A stretch of 64,000 nucleotides of DNA from Septoria linicola (GCA_024114885.1 CP099426.1:62001-126000); one strand, 5' to 3'. Shown: positions 44,797 through 56,675, numbered from the stretch's first letter. Notes: generated by a model not told the origin, from the letters alone. Numbers and translations are program-made.

Positions 44797-45724
44797 ATGG
44801 CGCCAGACTTATCCCAACACTGCGTTCCACTGCAGCATCCCAGCTGGTTCCCAGTCACACTCGCAGCAGTTCTCGTGGTCGGCATTCTCATCTCGTACTT
44901 GCCGCAACACTTCAAGATCATCTCTCGCAAGTCGAGCGAAGGCATCTCGCCATGGTGGGTGCTTCTCGGCGGCCTGAGCAGTATTGCCGCTATTGGCAAC
45001 ATTGTCACGCTTCCCACCAGCAGAGCCGATATGCTGTGCTGCCGTGAGATTGGCGAGGGTCCTTGTGCCGCTGCCTTGCTGGGTGTCATGCAGATTGCTG
45101 TGCAATTCTCTTGCTTTATGATCATGTATGTTGCCTTCTTCAATCAAGATATGTCCCAAATACTGACTAGCTACCAGCGTCTTCCTATACATCACATTCG
45201 CGCCACGTGAGGAAGATGGCGACACACTTTCGTCTTCAACTGCCACCCTCACCAAACCACCACCGACCAGTCGTCCCCGCGATCCGCTCATCGTTGGTAG
45301 CGCCATTAGCATTTCCCTCTTTCTGGTAGCGGCCATTTCGCTGTTCTTGGTCCTTCGTTACCCACACCACACGCAACGCTGGGCAGACATTCTCGGGACG
45401 GTCTCTGGTGTGCTGGCTGCAGTGCAATACCTCCCACAAATTTACTTCACTGCCAAAATCCGCGATCTGAAGAGCTTGAGCATTGGTACTCTGATCATAC
45501 AAGCCCCGGGTGCCTTCCTCTTCGCATACAGCCTGTTTCTCCGCGTCGGTATGGAAGGCTGGAGCACTTGGCTGGTCTACATGGTCACTGGTGCTCTGCA
45601 GATTGTGCTTCTCGGCATGGCCTTCTCTTTCTGGACAGTCAAGCAGAGGGAGCGCAGGGAGGACGAGGCTGCCGCGGCCGATGAACGTTCGGCGTTGTTA
45701 CAGTCTGACAGATCTGGTTCCTAG
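44797..45724 (+). CDS. PQ-loop repeat membrane transporter (291 aa)
   Basis: Exons 44797-45125 and 45178-45724, with a 52-base intron (GTATGT, CTGAC branch, CCAG). About seven transmembrane segments. The two PQ motifs are SYLPQHFKI (Pro36-Gln37) and QYLPQIYFT (about 196-197), each opening a PQ-loop repeat with a following SS/SLS-EG or SLSIG turn. This fits the family of vacuolar/lysosomal amino-acid exporters (cystinosin, PQLC2/Ypq-like) and SWEET relatives. The substrate cannot be told. The cytosolic tail ends ADERSALLQSDRSGS before a TAG at 45722-45724, and an acidic di-leucine-like ERSALL motif fits sorting to the vacuole. The reading frame stays open beyond this TAG, see the next feature. 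Confidence 0.85.
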
Positions 45725-45740
45725 TCGGACCACGAATCAA

Positions 45741-47788
45741 ATGCATCAAGCAAAAATACCGTGCGCAGATATCGATTCCGGCTACGTGGCGGCGCGGATG
45801 ACGATAGCGATGACCCAACACTCAACCTCATAGCCCACCCTGAGCCGCGCAGGCGGAGCCTGAGGGAGAAGACTGCAGGCGTCCTTCGGCGTGGGAGCAC
45901 TGCCATTGTCAATCGAGCCAGATCTCTCAGCCAAGCTGAGACGTACAGAAATGGCTGGAGACGACTCAGCGATCCTGAAACTTACACCACCATCTGGAAA
46001 CGATTGCGCAGCCTCTTTCGACGACGGGACTCGGTGCTGGATAATGATGACCTTGAACGTGGCCATCAGCAAGGTACAATTATCTACCTTTCAGCAGAAT
46101 GCACTGCTAATGCTACACAGGGTACAATACCATGGACGGTGCAGCAGCCGAAAATGCCATCGGGAACACTTTCCGCAACACGGCCTTCACCCAAACCAAC
46201 AGACAGTCTCATCGCCGGCAAGAGTCGAACGTGGCTCCGGAGATACTGTCACCTACCACGGGCTCGAGGATCCGACCGCCTACCCCGCCCCCTGCTCATC
46301 CAAATCCCCGAACAGATACGCCGCCTGATCTGCCCGGAGACTTTGATATTGCCAACATGATAGAGGATGGTGGATCCGCGTTCGACCTGACGGCAACACA
46401 TCGTGGTGCGTAAAGTGACTGCCCAAAGGCGTCCACCCTATTTCAAGTGTCTCTGGCTATCGCGCCGTTACTACGGCATTCATTGCCCATATCGGTGTAG
46501 CAGCGAAGAGACACACGAGATATGGATGAGACAATGCTAACCTCCGATCTGTTACTTTTTAGATCGCACGGGCATGACAGCTCGCCAGGTCCGGCGAGGA
46601 CAGGAGGCGCGTGAAGTTTTACCATTGATTCCACCTCCTGGTGAGATCGGGCACAATGCAGAAATGCGATCAGGACAACAAGCGATCCAAGCATGTGATC
46701 TGGAACACAGATTGGTATACAGTGAAGTCGACGCCCGCGGTCGCCTTCGGCGTAATTGGGCCGGTGTGGACGACTCTCGCTCTCCATCCGCTGCGCCGAC
46801 ACCTCCGCCATCACCAAGGTCTTTGGAGACGTAGGACGTACAAAGACGCAGGAGATACAGACGACCCACATACCCTCAGCCCAAACTCAGCGCGTCTCCG
46901 AGGATCCCCGAAGGGAACTTCGACTACATCCGCCACGATCTCAATGCGGAACAACCTGACGTTACTGCTTCGACCCACAAGCCAGGCCTTACAAAACAGA
47001 CTGCAGATGGGCGCCTGCTTCTCGTAACACGAGACAAGCATGCTGGCACAGCTGACAGACACATGCCGCCTGGTGAGTTTGAATATCGCCGACGTCGGCG
47101 TGAGAGAGACAAGCGGCCTGTCAGAGTTCATCACTCACCAATTATTGGTGAGGCTGGGCCTTCCAATGCTCCATACACCAATGGTGGGAACCCAAATACG
47201 GACGAGCGCAGGTCAGACAGCCACAGAGGTAGGCGAACCGTCCATGCACACAGGCCGGGCCAGCCGAGAGTGAGCATGATGAATCGTGGTAGACCCAATA
47301 CCAGCGGAAACGCCATCAGGGGTAGACCGAGCATCAACAGAGGCAGGCTAGAGGAGAACAGAAACAGACCAAACGTCAATGGAGGCAGTCCAACGCTTCC
47401 GGCACAGGTTGCTGGACCGCCGCAATGGATCGCAATGGCAAACGAGGAAATCGAACGAAATTTCCGAGAGACTGTTGAGCCCCAGGGTGGGCGTGCTGGA
47501 TCGAGTCAAGGTGCGCAGTGGTCAGACATTGGATCTGACAGTTCGGGGCGTGACCTCGAGCCTCAGCAGCCTGCACTGAACGGGAATGGAGCGATGGTGG
47601 CGTATGACCCGGAAGTCGCACAAGCTGCAGTTGAGAGACAAAGCGCCAATGCTGCTCAGAATGGTGATAGTGCAGTGAATGTGAATGCAGGTGGCGGTGG
47701 CGATGAAGTAGCAGCGCAAGATGGAGAAGTAGAACGAGTTGGCGGCGCAATCTTGCTTCCAGATGTGGAGTATGCTGACGAGGCTTGA
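45741..47788 (+). CDS. Arg/Pro-rich disordered protein, start and one internal TAG unresolved
   Basis: A coding-like frame directly continues the PQ-loop frame after its TAG, without an in-frame ATG. It reads NTVRRYRFRLRGGADDDSDD, then basic SLREKTAGVLRRGS. It crosses a 47-base intron (46074-46120) and a 157-base intron (46406-46562), both keeping the frame. It reads VRRGQEAREVLPLIPPPGE up to PSPRSLET and a TAG at 46832-46834. The same frame then continues DVQRRRRYRRPTYPQPK through 47788 (TGA), ending LLPDVEYADEA. An ATG at 45741 lies one base out of frame across an A5 run (45752-45756). So the product may be a separate gene with a base error, a readthrough extension, or a decayed gene. No domain recognised. 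Confidence 0.5.
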
Positions 47789-47937
47789 CACGGTAGACGG
47801 AGAGGTCGCGTTAGTGGGCGTTGGGCGGAGATACACCATCGCTACTCGAAGAGATGAGTAGTTTGCTTGACATAGCCAGTCTATCATTCATGAGCTGCCG
47901 TGCCACAAGTCGAATTCTGCAGTACCTATGCATACAT

Positions 47938-50900
47938 CTACGTAGCAACGCTCGTTGACCTTTGCTCTGCGCCGTCGTTCTGTGCTGCATCTGTCTCTCC
48001 ACCAGGAGGCGATGTGGCTTGCGGAGCATGCAAGATCTGTTTCCTGCCATTGGCTTTGTAGTACAACACCACATCTCCTCCACCTCGCCACATGTGCGCG
48101 CGAATTGTCGCGAGAGTCATTGTTGGTGGGATGATCTGTATCACGAGATATTAGTCAGTATCATATTCCATGATGGAGCAAGCGGGAGAGGGATAGAAGA
48201 GAGACTTGCCTGACCCTGACACCACAGTTCCAAATACTCCTCTGGCCTCAACACACTCACAGCCCCTCCCTCTGCACCAGCAGTATGATTCCTCTCACTC
48301 GCCGGCTCAATCCTCTCCGCCACATACGCCAACACCTTCCTACACCTCAACATGCGATTCGCATTTAACCGATTGTTCCCATCGCTCGCAATACTCGGCA
48401 AACCACTACCCTCGTGCGGTTCGAGGATAAATGAGATTTTCACAACATCTTTGACTGGGATTTGATTGCGTAACAGGACATCGCCGAGCCACATTGGCGC
48501 ATTGCGTTCAATGGTGTCGATTGTTTCGGGGGAGGCAGTGAGGGTGGAGACGGTGCCTTCGAAGAGGTCTGTTACGCCGCCGGCGTCGGGGCGGTCGGCT
48601 TGGATGAGGATTGTTGTGTTTGGTGGGGGGCGGAGGAGTGGGGTTTCGGATGCGGAAGAGGGGGTGAGGGCGGAGGGGAGGTCGATGGATGTGCGGGTTA
48701 CGGGGAGGCCGTTGGAAGCTGCTTGTTGGGATTGGAATTGCTGTGCGAGGGAGTCGGAGTAGAGGAGGTGGAGTTTTTGAATGCTGCCGAGGAAGGAGTC
48801 TTCGATGATGCGCGAGGAGGAGGTTTTGGTGGAGCGGGAGTCGGATTCAGGGTCGGTGGTGTCTTTTTCCTCGATAGGCGCGGGTTTGTCTTTGTCGTTG
48901 GTCTGGACGCGGCCGATTTTCTTCATGCCGCTGAAGGCGCTGCCCATGCTGAATTTTTTCCCGAAGAGGCCTTTGGCGGGTGTGCTGGGAGGTTCGTCTG
49001 CAGATGGTGTTGCGGTGTCATTGGTAGCGCCAGGTGTGAATGCTGGTTGCAGACCTCCGCCTGGGGTGGTTGGGTCTGTGGTGGGCGCTCGAGAAGTGGA
49101 GAAGTAGTCTGCACTGCGATCTGCGGACTCGTGCTGCGATTGTGATGAAGTGCGCTGCTCTAGCGGCGCGCCTTCTTCTGATGTTGTCGCAAGCTGAGAA
49201 GACTGCTTGGCGTGGGCAGGTGAGTTGATTGCGCCTGGAGTCGCCAGTCCGATGTTTAAACCTGGAGTTGTTACCGGCTTGCCGCCTGGTCCTGGTCGCA
49301 GTGTTGATGCTGAGTGCGTCCCGTTCGTATCCGGATGCCAACCATTTGTCGGCGATTGAGGTAGATCAATACTCGCCGGTGCGCCATCCCGTTGCATCCT
49401 TTGCTGATCCTTCGTGCTTAGTAGCTGAGCACGAAACGCTTCATCTCTGCGCATCTCCTCTTCGACCAAGCCGTTGAAGAGGTAGCGCAAGACCCACTTG
49501 CCCAAGTTGATGCGCTGGTCTTCTCGATACTCCACGCCCTCGTCGAGCTCCAGCTCATCGGCATACATCTCTGCGTCAAAGCATGTGTTCTCTTCCAAGA
49601 CCACAGCCACACTACCAGTTCTGACATCGACTGTACACCAATTCGCGACGGTCGTGCTGGTAGTGACCTCATCTTTGACGTCCTCCAGATGCCTCTTGCC
49701 GAAAGACTTGATCGGCACACACTTTAGGAGATCCCACATGATTACCTCGCCAGCCGTGTCGAGTGTTAGCACTCTCTTCCTATCATTGAGCATGACATGC
49801 TTGATCAAGCCATTTTGGCCTTCAATCGACAACTCTGGCTGTGCGCGGAGAGGTTGCAGAACTGCTCCTTCTGGGGGTAATGTATCCACGGTGCCTCTTC
49901 TTTGGTTGGGAGAATGTGATTCGTCTCCTGTGGCTACAATTGGTGTCGGAAAGTATACAGTATTGCTCAGTCTCAAAGCATGCTTGAGTGGTATGCGTCG
50001 TTTTGACGTTGCGACAGGCGCTTGTGGTCCCTTCTGGCTCGGCACAATCGAGTACCTGCCCTTTGCTAACGTGGCAGAACTCAATCTGCGCGTGTTGTAG
50101 TTTTCGGGCACCTCAATTTCGGCATTCTGGGTGTTGACATCTCGCCATCTGTTGATGCTAGGCCTGCTGGTTGCTGTCCAGAGATGGTCTGCTGCAGCAA
50201 TAACTTTATGCACGCCTTCATGCTCCTGGAACAGAGCTACAGAAAGGCCCTCATCCAACTCAATCTTGTCACGTGTATCTGTTTTGGCGACCAGTCCATT
50301 CTTGTCACTCGAGTAGAAGACGGACAAATCAGGGTCCGAGGAGAAGAGCGACCACACGCTAGCATCGTGCATAGTCAAGGTGAACATGCATCGTCCCGCG
50401 ATGGTACTCCAAACCTTGACTGTGCGATCACTGCTGGCAGTCAAAATGGTCGTTCCATCTTGGCTGACCAATATGTCACGGATGTTGTCTGTATGTCCCA
50501 CGAGCTTCGTCACGCGCTTTCCGGTCCTGCTGTCCCAAACGCGTACAGTGCTCTCGGGACCTCCACTCGCGAGCAGCGAATTGGTGGCGGCAAGAGCATA
50601 TACGCTGCCCTTTTCTTTGCTGAGCAGACTGCTCACCTCATCTTCTGCCACATTGATTTTGAGCTTCTCGCCTGCGCCGTTCAAATCCCACAGCTTGATA
50701 TGCCTGTCAAGACCACCGCTCGCCACCCAGTCGCAAGTGGGGTATGGAACTGTCAGAGTCTTGACATAATCACTATGCAGACCTATAGTCTGCGGAGGAA
50801 GTACGTCCTGCGCAGCTGGTCTCCATACTTTGACTGTTGTATCTGACGAAGCAGAGACTAATGCCTGATTCGATTGAGCCAAGGCGATATCGTTGATCCA

Positions 50901-51296
50901 ATGGGTATGCGCCTGCACCTGTTGGCGGAAGGTCGTCGGCTCGGAGGCAGGCAATTTCGCATCGTACTCAGGAGGTGTAGTGCTGTCACTGAGATCGAGG
51001 TGGAGGTCCCAGGCGCATATGACACCGTCTCGGCCGCCGGAATATCTGCATTCAGCTCAGCTTTCCATCTCCATCGTCCGTCCGACCAACAGACCACATA
51101 CAATCGAGAGTTGCTACTGTCCACAGCTAGTCCGTTCACTCCTAGTCTATGGCCGCCTGCGGAGTTGGCAAGAGGAAGGACTGATTACAGCCATCATGGT
51201 CAGTCCACATACTCGACATATCCTATGCTCATTGCCGCCATTGCCGACATGTCTTCACATACCATAGCTGATCCTCTGCCTCGCCTTGCGAGCCAT
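47938..51296 (-). CDS. WDR48: WDR48/UAF1-like WD40 protein (1048 aa)
   Basis: Exons 51296-51263, 51180-51102, 51045-48210 and 48135-47938, all in frame. The first two introns have GTATGT donors. The last (48209-48136) uses GC-AG borders (CAG/GCAAGT..TACAG). The N-terminus MARKARQRISYVLP leads into HRLGVNGLAVD and YSGGRDGVICAWDL, the conserved opening of WDR48 orthologs. WD40 repeats fill residues about 25-300. A second beta-propeller-associated part has GLIKHVMLNDRKRVLTLD. A long disordered Ser/Thr/Pro insert follows, then the C-terminal DUF3337 region, with LELWCQGQ and IIPPTMTLATIRAHMWRGG. In other organisms WDR48 (Duf1/Bun107) activates ubiquitin-specific proteases of the USP1/12/46 type. 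An earlier start at 50954 would lose conserved residues. Confidence 0.9.
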
Positions 51297-52687
51297 GTAG
51301 AAGGTCTGGGCGCAACCCTAGATAAGCAGACCTCACCACCGCCCCGCCCCGCTGTCAGCTAAAGATGCTGTGTTGCAACACTTGCACCAACACGAGATCC
51401 GAAGCTGTTCTTTCTTCCTCCCCTCTCTACCGAGATGTCTCGTTGTTGATGGTGCCGCACTTTGCTTCAGACATGCTGATACTGATAGTCTGGACCAGGA
51501 GGCACAGACGAGCAGTTCAGCATTCGTATCGGCTGCCATCCTTCGTCTGGCCATTGCGCCGTCGCGTGGCTTCTGCACGATGACGCTGTGCCGGCTGCCG
51601 AACACAATGCTTGGTCGCAGACCCTTGTCACGAGAAAACGGTGCCATGTGCTTCGAGGTACGCCTTGCAGCTACATACAGGTACTTCATCGTTCTCTTCA
51701 CCCTGATCTTGGTCCGGAGTTTCTTCCAGTGCCCATACAAGCGATCGCAGCCCATCTGCACGCAACATGAAAGTCTCGGCGCGTCGCCTCGTTGTGCCTC
51801 TGCTATCACGAAGACTGGAAGCGAGGTCTTGACGGCTGTTTGGACCATGGCACAACGCCGTGCATTGCACTATCACAACACTTGGTCGCAGCCTCGCGAT
51901 TCTTAAATTATGCTATAGGTTGGCCTTTGCAGCTGCAAGGATATGCCTCATTGGCCTCTGCATTGTGCTGAATCTCGACCGGGCTCCAGACGAGCACATC
52001 GGCAACGAGCACCACCACTGTGGCATCGCCCTTGGTCGCCGACCGCCATCCTGGTTGTTGAGTTCGACGATATGAACAATGACTTGTCGCATCATGCTGA
52101 CTGGCAGTGACTGCCTTGTCGGCCTGTCTCACCTGTTCCTGCAGCTACGGCAGTGATCGATCGGCGCACCATGGACAGGTCTCCGAGCCGCTTTGAGGTC
52201 CACCTCATCGATCTCACCAACCTTGCCCCGCGCAGCCGAGCACGAGCACTATCACACAATCAGTGCCAACTTACACAATCCCGCTTTCGCTTCTACTGCC
52301 CGAGCCACTAATGGTCTACCGAGACGCGTTCAGAACGCGCTGACGGCAAGCATGATCGCCTATTTCCTTCCGATAGTATGTTGCAGCAGCCGGCTCTCAC
52401 ACTAACTTAGCACAATTTGATACCAGATTTCCCGGACGCGCCAACTCCCACGATCTACTCTCGAAATCGAGCTTGACCAATGTGAGACAAGTACTGCTTG
52501 CCGACGATAGTGCAAATACTGTTCTCAGCCCGTGTAGTCCGTAGGCCCACGAAACATGCCGTTCAGGCTAGCGATTGATTGATCACATCACAAAGTGCGG
52601 GCTAACAGGACTAGACATATACCACGCTTTTTGCCCTGACTCGCTGTATCCTCGTTATTGACCACTCCAGGCTTTGGTATACTGACA
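51297..52687. other. Intergenic region between WDR48 and the RGS-LOV gene
   Basis: 1.4 kb divergent spacer. Frames of up to 178 codons overlap antisense frames (51333-51906), but none shows a recognisable motif or consistent splice structure. It must hold both promoters; no light-response or TATA element was identified. Confidence 0.4.
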
Positions 52688-54724
52688 ATGGCATACAATC
52701 GCACAAGCTCGCTCGACAGCGACGAGTCGAGCTCGGCATCTAACTTCAACGTTGCTTTCCGTTCCGCTGCAAACTCTTCATCTTCACAATCCTCGCCCCA
52801 TGAAGACTTCACCCAAACCTTTCGCAATGGGAAGTCAATCATATCAACCACGCATGTCAGATCACAAGATGCCGAAGAATTGTTTGAGCTACCAGCAGAT
52901 GAACTTAGTGGTCACCGTGAACATGGAGCCGAACGTCCGAATAGGCACAACCATCGCGACTTGGACCGACAGCAACATGTCGGCCTGGGTTTCCAAGACC
53001 AGCGCGCCACATCGAGGCAACAGCAGAGCATTCCCGTGCAGTCATTGTCTTCCTCGGAAATCACTAAGACCGCCATGTTGCCCGCGTCTCGGCGCAGGAG
53101 TGTCCAGCAGATCGCAAAACAAGCTGCGGATAAGCCCTATGCAGAAATGCTGACGCTTGAAACATTCCTACTTGCACTCAGCAATCCACCTGTCAGGTAT
53201 AGGCTCCAAGAGTTCTGTCGGCAAGGAACTTGTTGCGATTACATCTCTTTCCTCGATCAGGTGAGTCTCAAGTGGATAGTGGTGACATTTAGCACTAACA
53301 GTTGGTCTAAGGTTCAAAACCATCGCAACATGGTTGAGAGATCATCCAAGGCTATGGCAGCGATACAGCAAAAGTTCCTCACGCCGTCGTCGCCAGACCA
53401 CATCGACCTCTCCACGCGAGTTGGCACGGAACTTGGTGCTGATATAGATGCTATCACAAGCGACACGTATCCAGGGATCGCCGGCATATTCGACGAAGCC
53501 GAAGCTGCAGTGCAAGGCGCCATCTACAAAGCCTTCTATCCCGATTTTGTTCGGGCTCAACTCATGATCACGACAACCGAAGCGATGGGATGTAATATCC
53601 GTCGATTCAAGGGGCTGGGAGATTGTTTCTGTTTGACTGATCCGAGGTAAGCTGAAATCTCATTTTTCACTACGCATAGCTCATATACTCATTGAACGGG
53701 GTTGCAGCAAAGCAGACAACCCAATCTTGTTTGCATCCGATGGATTCGTTAGCGTTACTGGATATAGCAGGGAAGAGATCATACCTCGCAACTGCAGATT
53801 CTTACAAGGACCCGCCACCAACTCTCTGGCCGTAGAGAAAATCAAGCAAGACATCAAGGACAAACGCGAGTCTGTGGAGTTTCTGCTCAACTACAGGAAG
53901 AATGGCGAGCCGTTCTGGAATCTGCTCTACACGTGTAAGTTTATGCTGATCATTCTGATTCCTGCCGAAGCTATCGGACTGACAGGATACCTTTGCATAG
54001 CACCACTTTTCGATGCAAACGGCCGACTAGCGTTCTACATCGGCGGCCAGGTCAACTGTTCAAGCGCCATTCACGGGAAGCAAGACATCATGAAAATCCT
54101 CGCTACTATCCCAGACGACCCTTCGAGTGATCAATTACCAGACCGAGCCTCCGACAAGCCAACTTCGACGTTGAAGAAGCGAGTCGAGCAAGTGAAGTCG
54201 CTGCAATATCGTCACGATGCGCGCGTTGCCGCTGAGCCCGGCATAGAAAGTGCCCTTGCTGTAGCGACGAGAGGCGCTACCGTGATGGAAAGAGTTACGA
54301 GTTTCAAGAGTGCTTACTCCAAGGTCAGCCTATCAGCTATCGATCAAGTCAAACGCGTTGTATGCTAACAGAACAATAGTACTTTGTGGCAGAATATCCT
54401 AGCCTCACCATTAGATACTCCTCGCAGGGCCTTCAGAACTTGCTCGACATCCCCACTGACAAGAACACGCCAATCATCGGCAGTAATGCACTCAGCTGGC
54501 TCAAATCTCATATGATCACCAAGGAACGCAGTAACTGGAAGTCCAGGATTGAACAAGCTCTGAAGCAGGGTGATCCTATCTCTCTAGCTCTTGACTTGCA
54601 GACGAGACGCTCGGTGGTGTTTCGTGGTGACGAGCGCCTAATGGTACATTGGACACCTATGAAAGACGTCAAAGGCGCCGTCGCCTGGGTCGTCGGATGC
54701 TTGGCGCCGGTCATTGCTCAATGA
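52688..54724 (+). CDS. RGS-LOV-PAS putative blue-light photoreceptor (600 aa)
   Basis: Exons 52688-53260, 53312-53646, 53708-53934, 54001-54323 and 54380-54724; introns of 51-66 bases keep the frame throughout. Residues 1-150 are a Ser/Gln-rich linker. About 153-290 is an RGS-type domain, starting LTLETFLLALSNPPVRYRLQ and containing FDEAEAAVQGAIYKAF. About 300-400 is a LOV domain: NPILFASDGFVSVTGYSREE, then RNCRFLQG with the flavin-reactive cysteine at Cys332, LNYRKNGEPFWNLLYT and FYIGGQVN. About 487-598 looks like a second PAS-type domain (YFVAEYPSLTIRYSSQG to VAWVVGCLAPV). RGS-LOV proteins are known in filamentous fungi and link blue light to G-alpha signalling or membrane recruitment. Residue 329, before RNCRFLQG, is proline instead of the usual glycine. 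Confidence 0.85.
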
Positions 54725-55431
54725 GGCGATCGTGTGAAGGGCACGTAACGACATCTACGGCTTTAGTCGTTGCCACCATCTGGACAGAAGTCTGGCAAAT
54801 GGCACAGCACTCCACACGAGCACAATCTGGGCCAACATACACCAGGTTGCCGCAGGTTTGCCTGGTCCTAAGCCTAGGTCTACGAGCTCCACGTCACTTT
54901 TCTGCCGCTCCTCTCACCAAGGCTAGACCAGCTACTAGCAATCACCTGCGCGCCAATGCCATAAGCCTTCCGCCGCCTCTACGAGCACAGCCACAGCAGT
55001 GTAGGACCGCCGAATCATCTGTCTGCGGAGTCTGTGAGAAGGCAACAGCATAAGGCACCACGTTCGGCGAATTCGCATTCGGATCAGCTGAGCGTACGTC
55101 TCAGTCTGAGACCGCCAAGCCAGCACATCTGTGGCTGTATCTCAGCCTCAACCTCGGACGATCGCTTTTCAACCAAGACAAGACGGTCTCTGCCACAAAA
55201 ATCGATGCCTCTTGCCAGGATAGCGAAGCCGCTGCGATATGATATCGTGGCAGCCCATGACGTTACGTTCTGTGGGGTTTACTTATGTATACTAGATTGT
55301 CTCGAGGAGTTCTGATACTGAGCACATGTCGATTGAATCAATATTTGATAAAGTATTCGTCTCGACAGAGTCCTAGTCGCATCGTACACATAACAAGCAC
55401 CATCTCACTCTCTACAAGCAAGCAAGAAACT
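54725..55431. other. Intergenic region
   Basis: About 700 bases between the RGS-LOV stop and the small MGC protein. No motif or repeat recognised. Confidence 0.4.
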
Positions 55432-55693
55432 ATGGGCTGCAGTAGTTCGAAACCAGATGTCAGATATGGCCGGTACGGAGAACCATATCCTGTGCGGCCA
55501 ACATATGGGAGAGGGTACGATCCCTCCACAACAATTTACTGGGAAGCCTTGCACTAATCATGCGCGCAGCTACGGCCACAAACCCAGCAGCTCACAACGC
55601 TGGGCAAACGAAAAGCGGCACAAAGACAAGCACAAAAATGGCAACGCGGGTCTCGTGGGCGCGTATACTGGGGTACATGTCTTCAGCTGTTGA
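55432..55693 (+). CDS. Small probably N-myristoylated/palmitoylated protein (68 aa)
   Basis: Exons 55432-55514 and 55570-55693 are joined across a 55-base intron (GTACGA, CTAATC branch, GCGCAG). The N-terminus MGCSSSKP has the Gly2-Cys3 and Ser6 pattern of an N-myristoylation site with a neighbouring palmitoylation cysteine. The rest is Tyr/Arg/Gly/Pro-rich (RYGRYGEPYPVRPTYGRGYG), then a basic RWANEKRHKDKHKNG stretch, and a small-residue end GLVGAYTGVHVFSC. Small MGC-type basic proteins of similar layout occur widely in Pezizomycotina and are thought to lie on the cytosolic face of membranes; their function is unknown. Without the splice the frame ends early (42 residues). Confidence 0.6.
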
Positions 55694-56210
55694 CTCTTTT
55701 GATTCTAACAGAACTGGCTATCTGTGTCTGTACCAGTGAATGTGCTGATGTTTGAGCTTTTGATGGGCAGGGTGTTTCTGGTGGGGCTTCTTGTTGTTGA
55801 GACTTGGAGGCGTATGGAGTGTGGGCAAGAGCGAGGATCTGAGCAGGAGATTGCCCACTGGGCAAACTCTGCGGACGAGGCGTGGTGCAGACGTGTGTAT
55901 GTGAGAACGCAAGGGCACGCGGCAAGAGGAAGACTGGGAGGAAAGTCCGTGCCCATTCGCGGGACAACTCGACAGGTGCGGCGAGCTAGCTACACTGCAC
56001 ACTGCAATCGAAGCGGCTGGCCGCCTCTAGCTTTTTGTGGCTGTCTAAAGCTCGCATGAGAGCTTCTGCCTCGCGACGTTTCGCAGGATGCAGCAGCTCA
56101 TGCTCAGCTGATCATTCACAAATAAGAACATCGACTTCAGCCTGTACACTTCCTCTACAACATCCTTCCACTAATCTACTTAGCCTTCTATCCAAACATC
56201 CGCTCCAAAC
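55694..56210. other. Intergenic region
   Basis: About 520 bases with short overlapping frames on both strands. Nothing supportable. Confidence 0.4.
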
Positions 56211-56675
56211 ATGTCCATCCGGTGGCACCACGACAACCACCCCATCATTGCAAGTAAAATTGTCAACGCCCAATCCTCAGGAGGCTTACAAGTCCGCGCT
56301 CACGGCCGAGGACAATATCTCTTCTACGTCGACCACAATCCTCACTTCAACAACCAACTCACGCATTTTGCTCCTAACACCGCTCCGATCGTGCATGCTT
56401 ACTCTCGAGATGGGAGACGACTAGCTCAGATTCCTGTCCGGCGTGATCGCTTTGGAGACAAGAATGCGTGTGTGTGGAATGGAAGCGGGAATGCGATGAC
56501 GGCTTATTTTGTTGTGTAAGTATCTGATGATGATGCGTCGGAGAATGCGTGAAGGTGAGAGAGGGAGTTGTGCTGATTGTGAGACTACAGGCAGTGGCAG
56601 TTGCATCCGATGAGCATTCGAGCGTGTAGACATGGGACGGGGTTTGTGGCGCAGGTCAAGTTTGTGCGCATGTAG
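56211..56675 (+). CDS. Hypothetical small protein (129 aa)
   Basis: Exons 56211-56515 and 56591-56675 are joined across a 75-base intron (GTAAGT..CTACAG), phase preserved. Starts MSIRWHHDNHPIIASKIVNA. The body alternates short beta-like segments: QVRAHGRGQYLFYVDHNPH, IPVRRDRFGDKNACVWNGSG and TAYFVVQWQLHPMSIRA. It ends in FVAQVKFVRM. No signal peptide or membrane helix is seen, and Cys content is low. I do not recognise a family. The clean splice, ATG context and even codon use support a real gene. Confidence 0.6.

Noticed and set aside
46819..46860. Possible 42-base intron removing the second TAG of the Arg-rich frame
   Set aside because: It would keep the frame, but the donor GTCTTT is a poor match and the length is below the 46-82 bases of most introns here. 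Kept only as an alternative.
36336..51296. A ubiquitin-pathway gene cluster (F-box, UBA1, WDR48)
   Set aside because: These genes are conserved housekeeping genes in unrelated orientation with other genes between them; co-location is probably coincidental.
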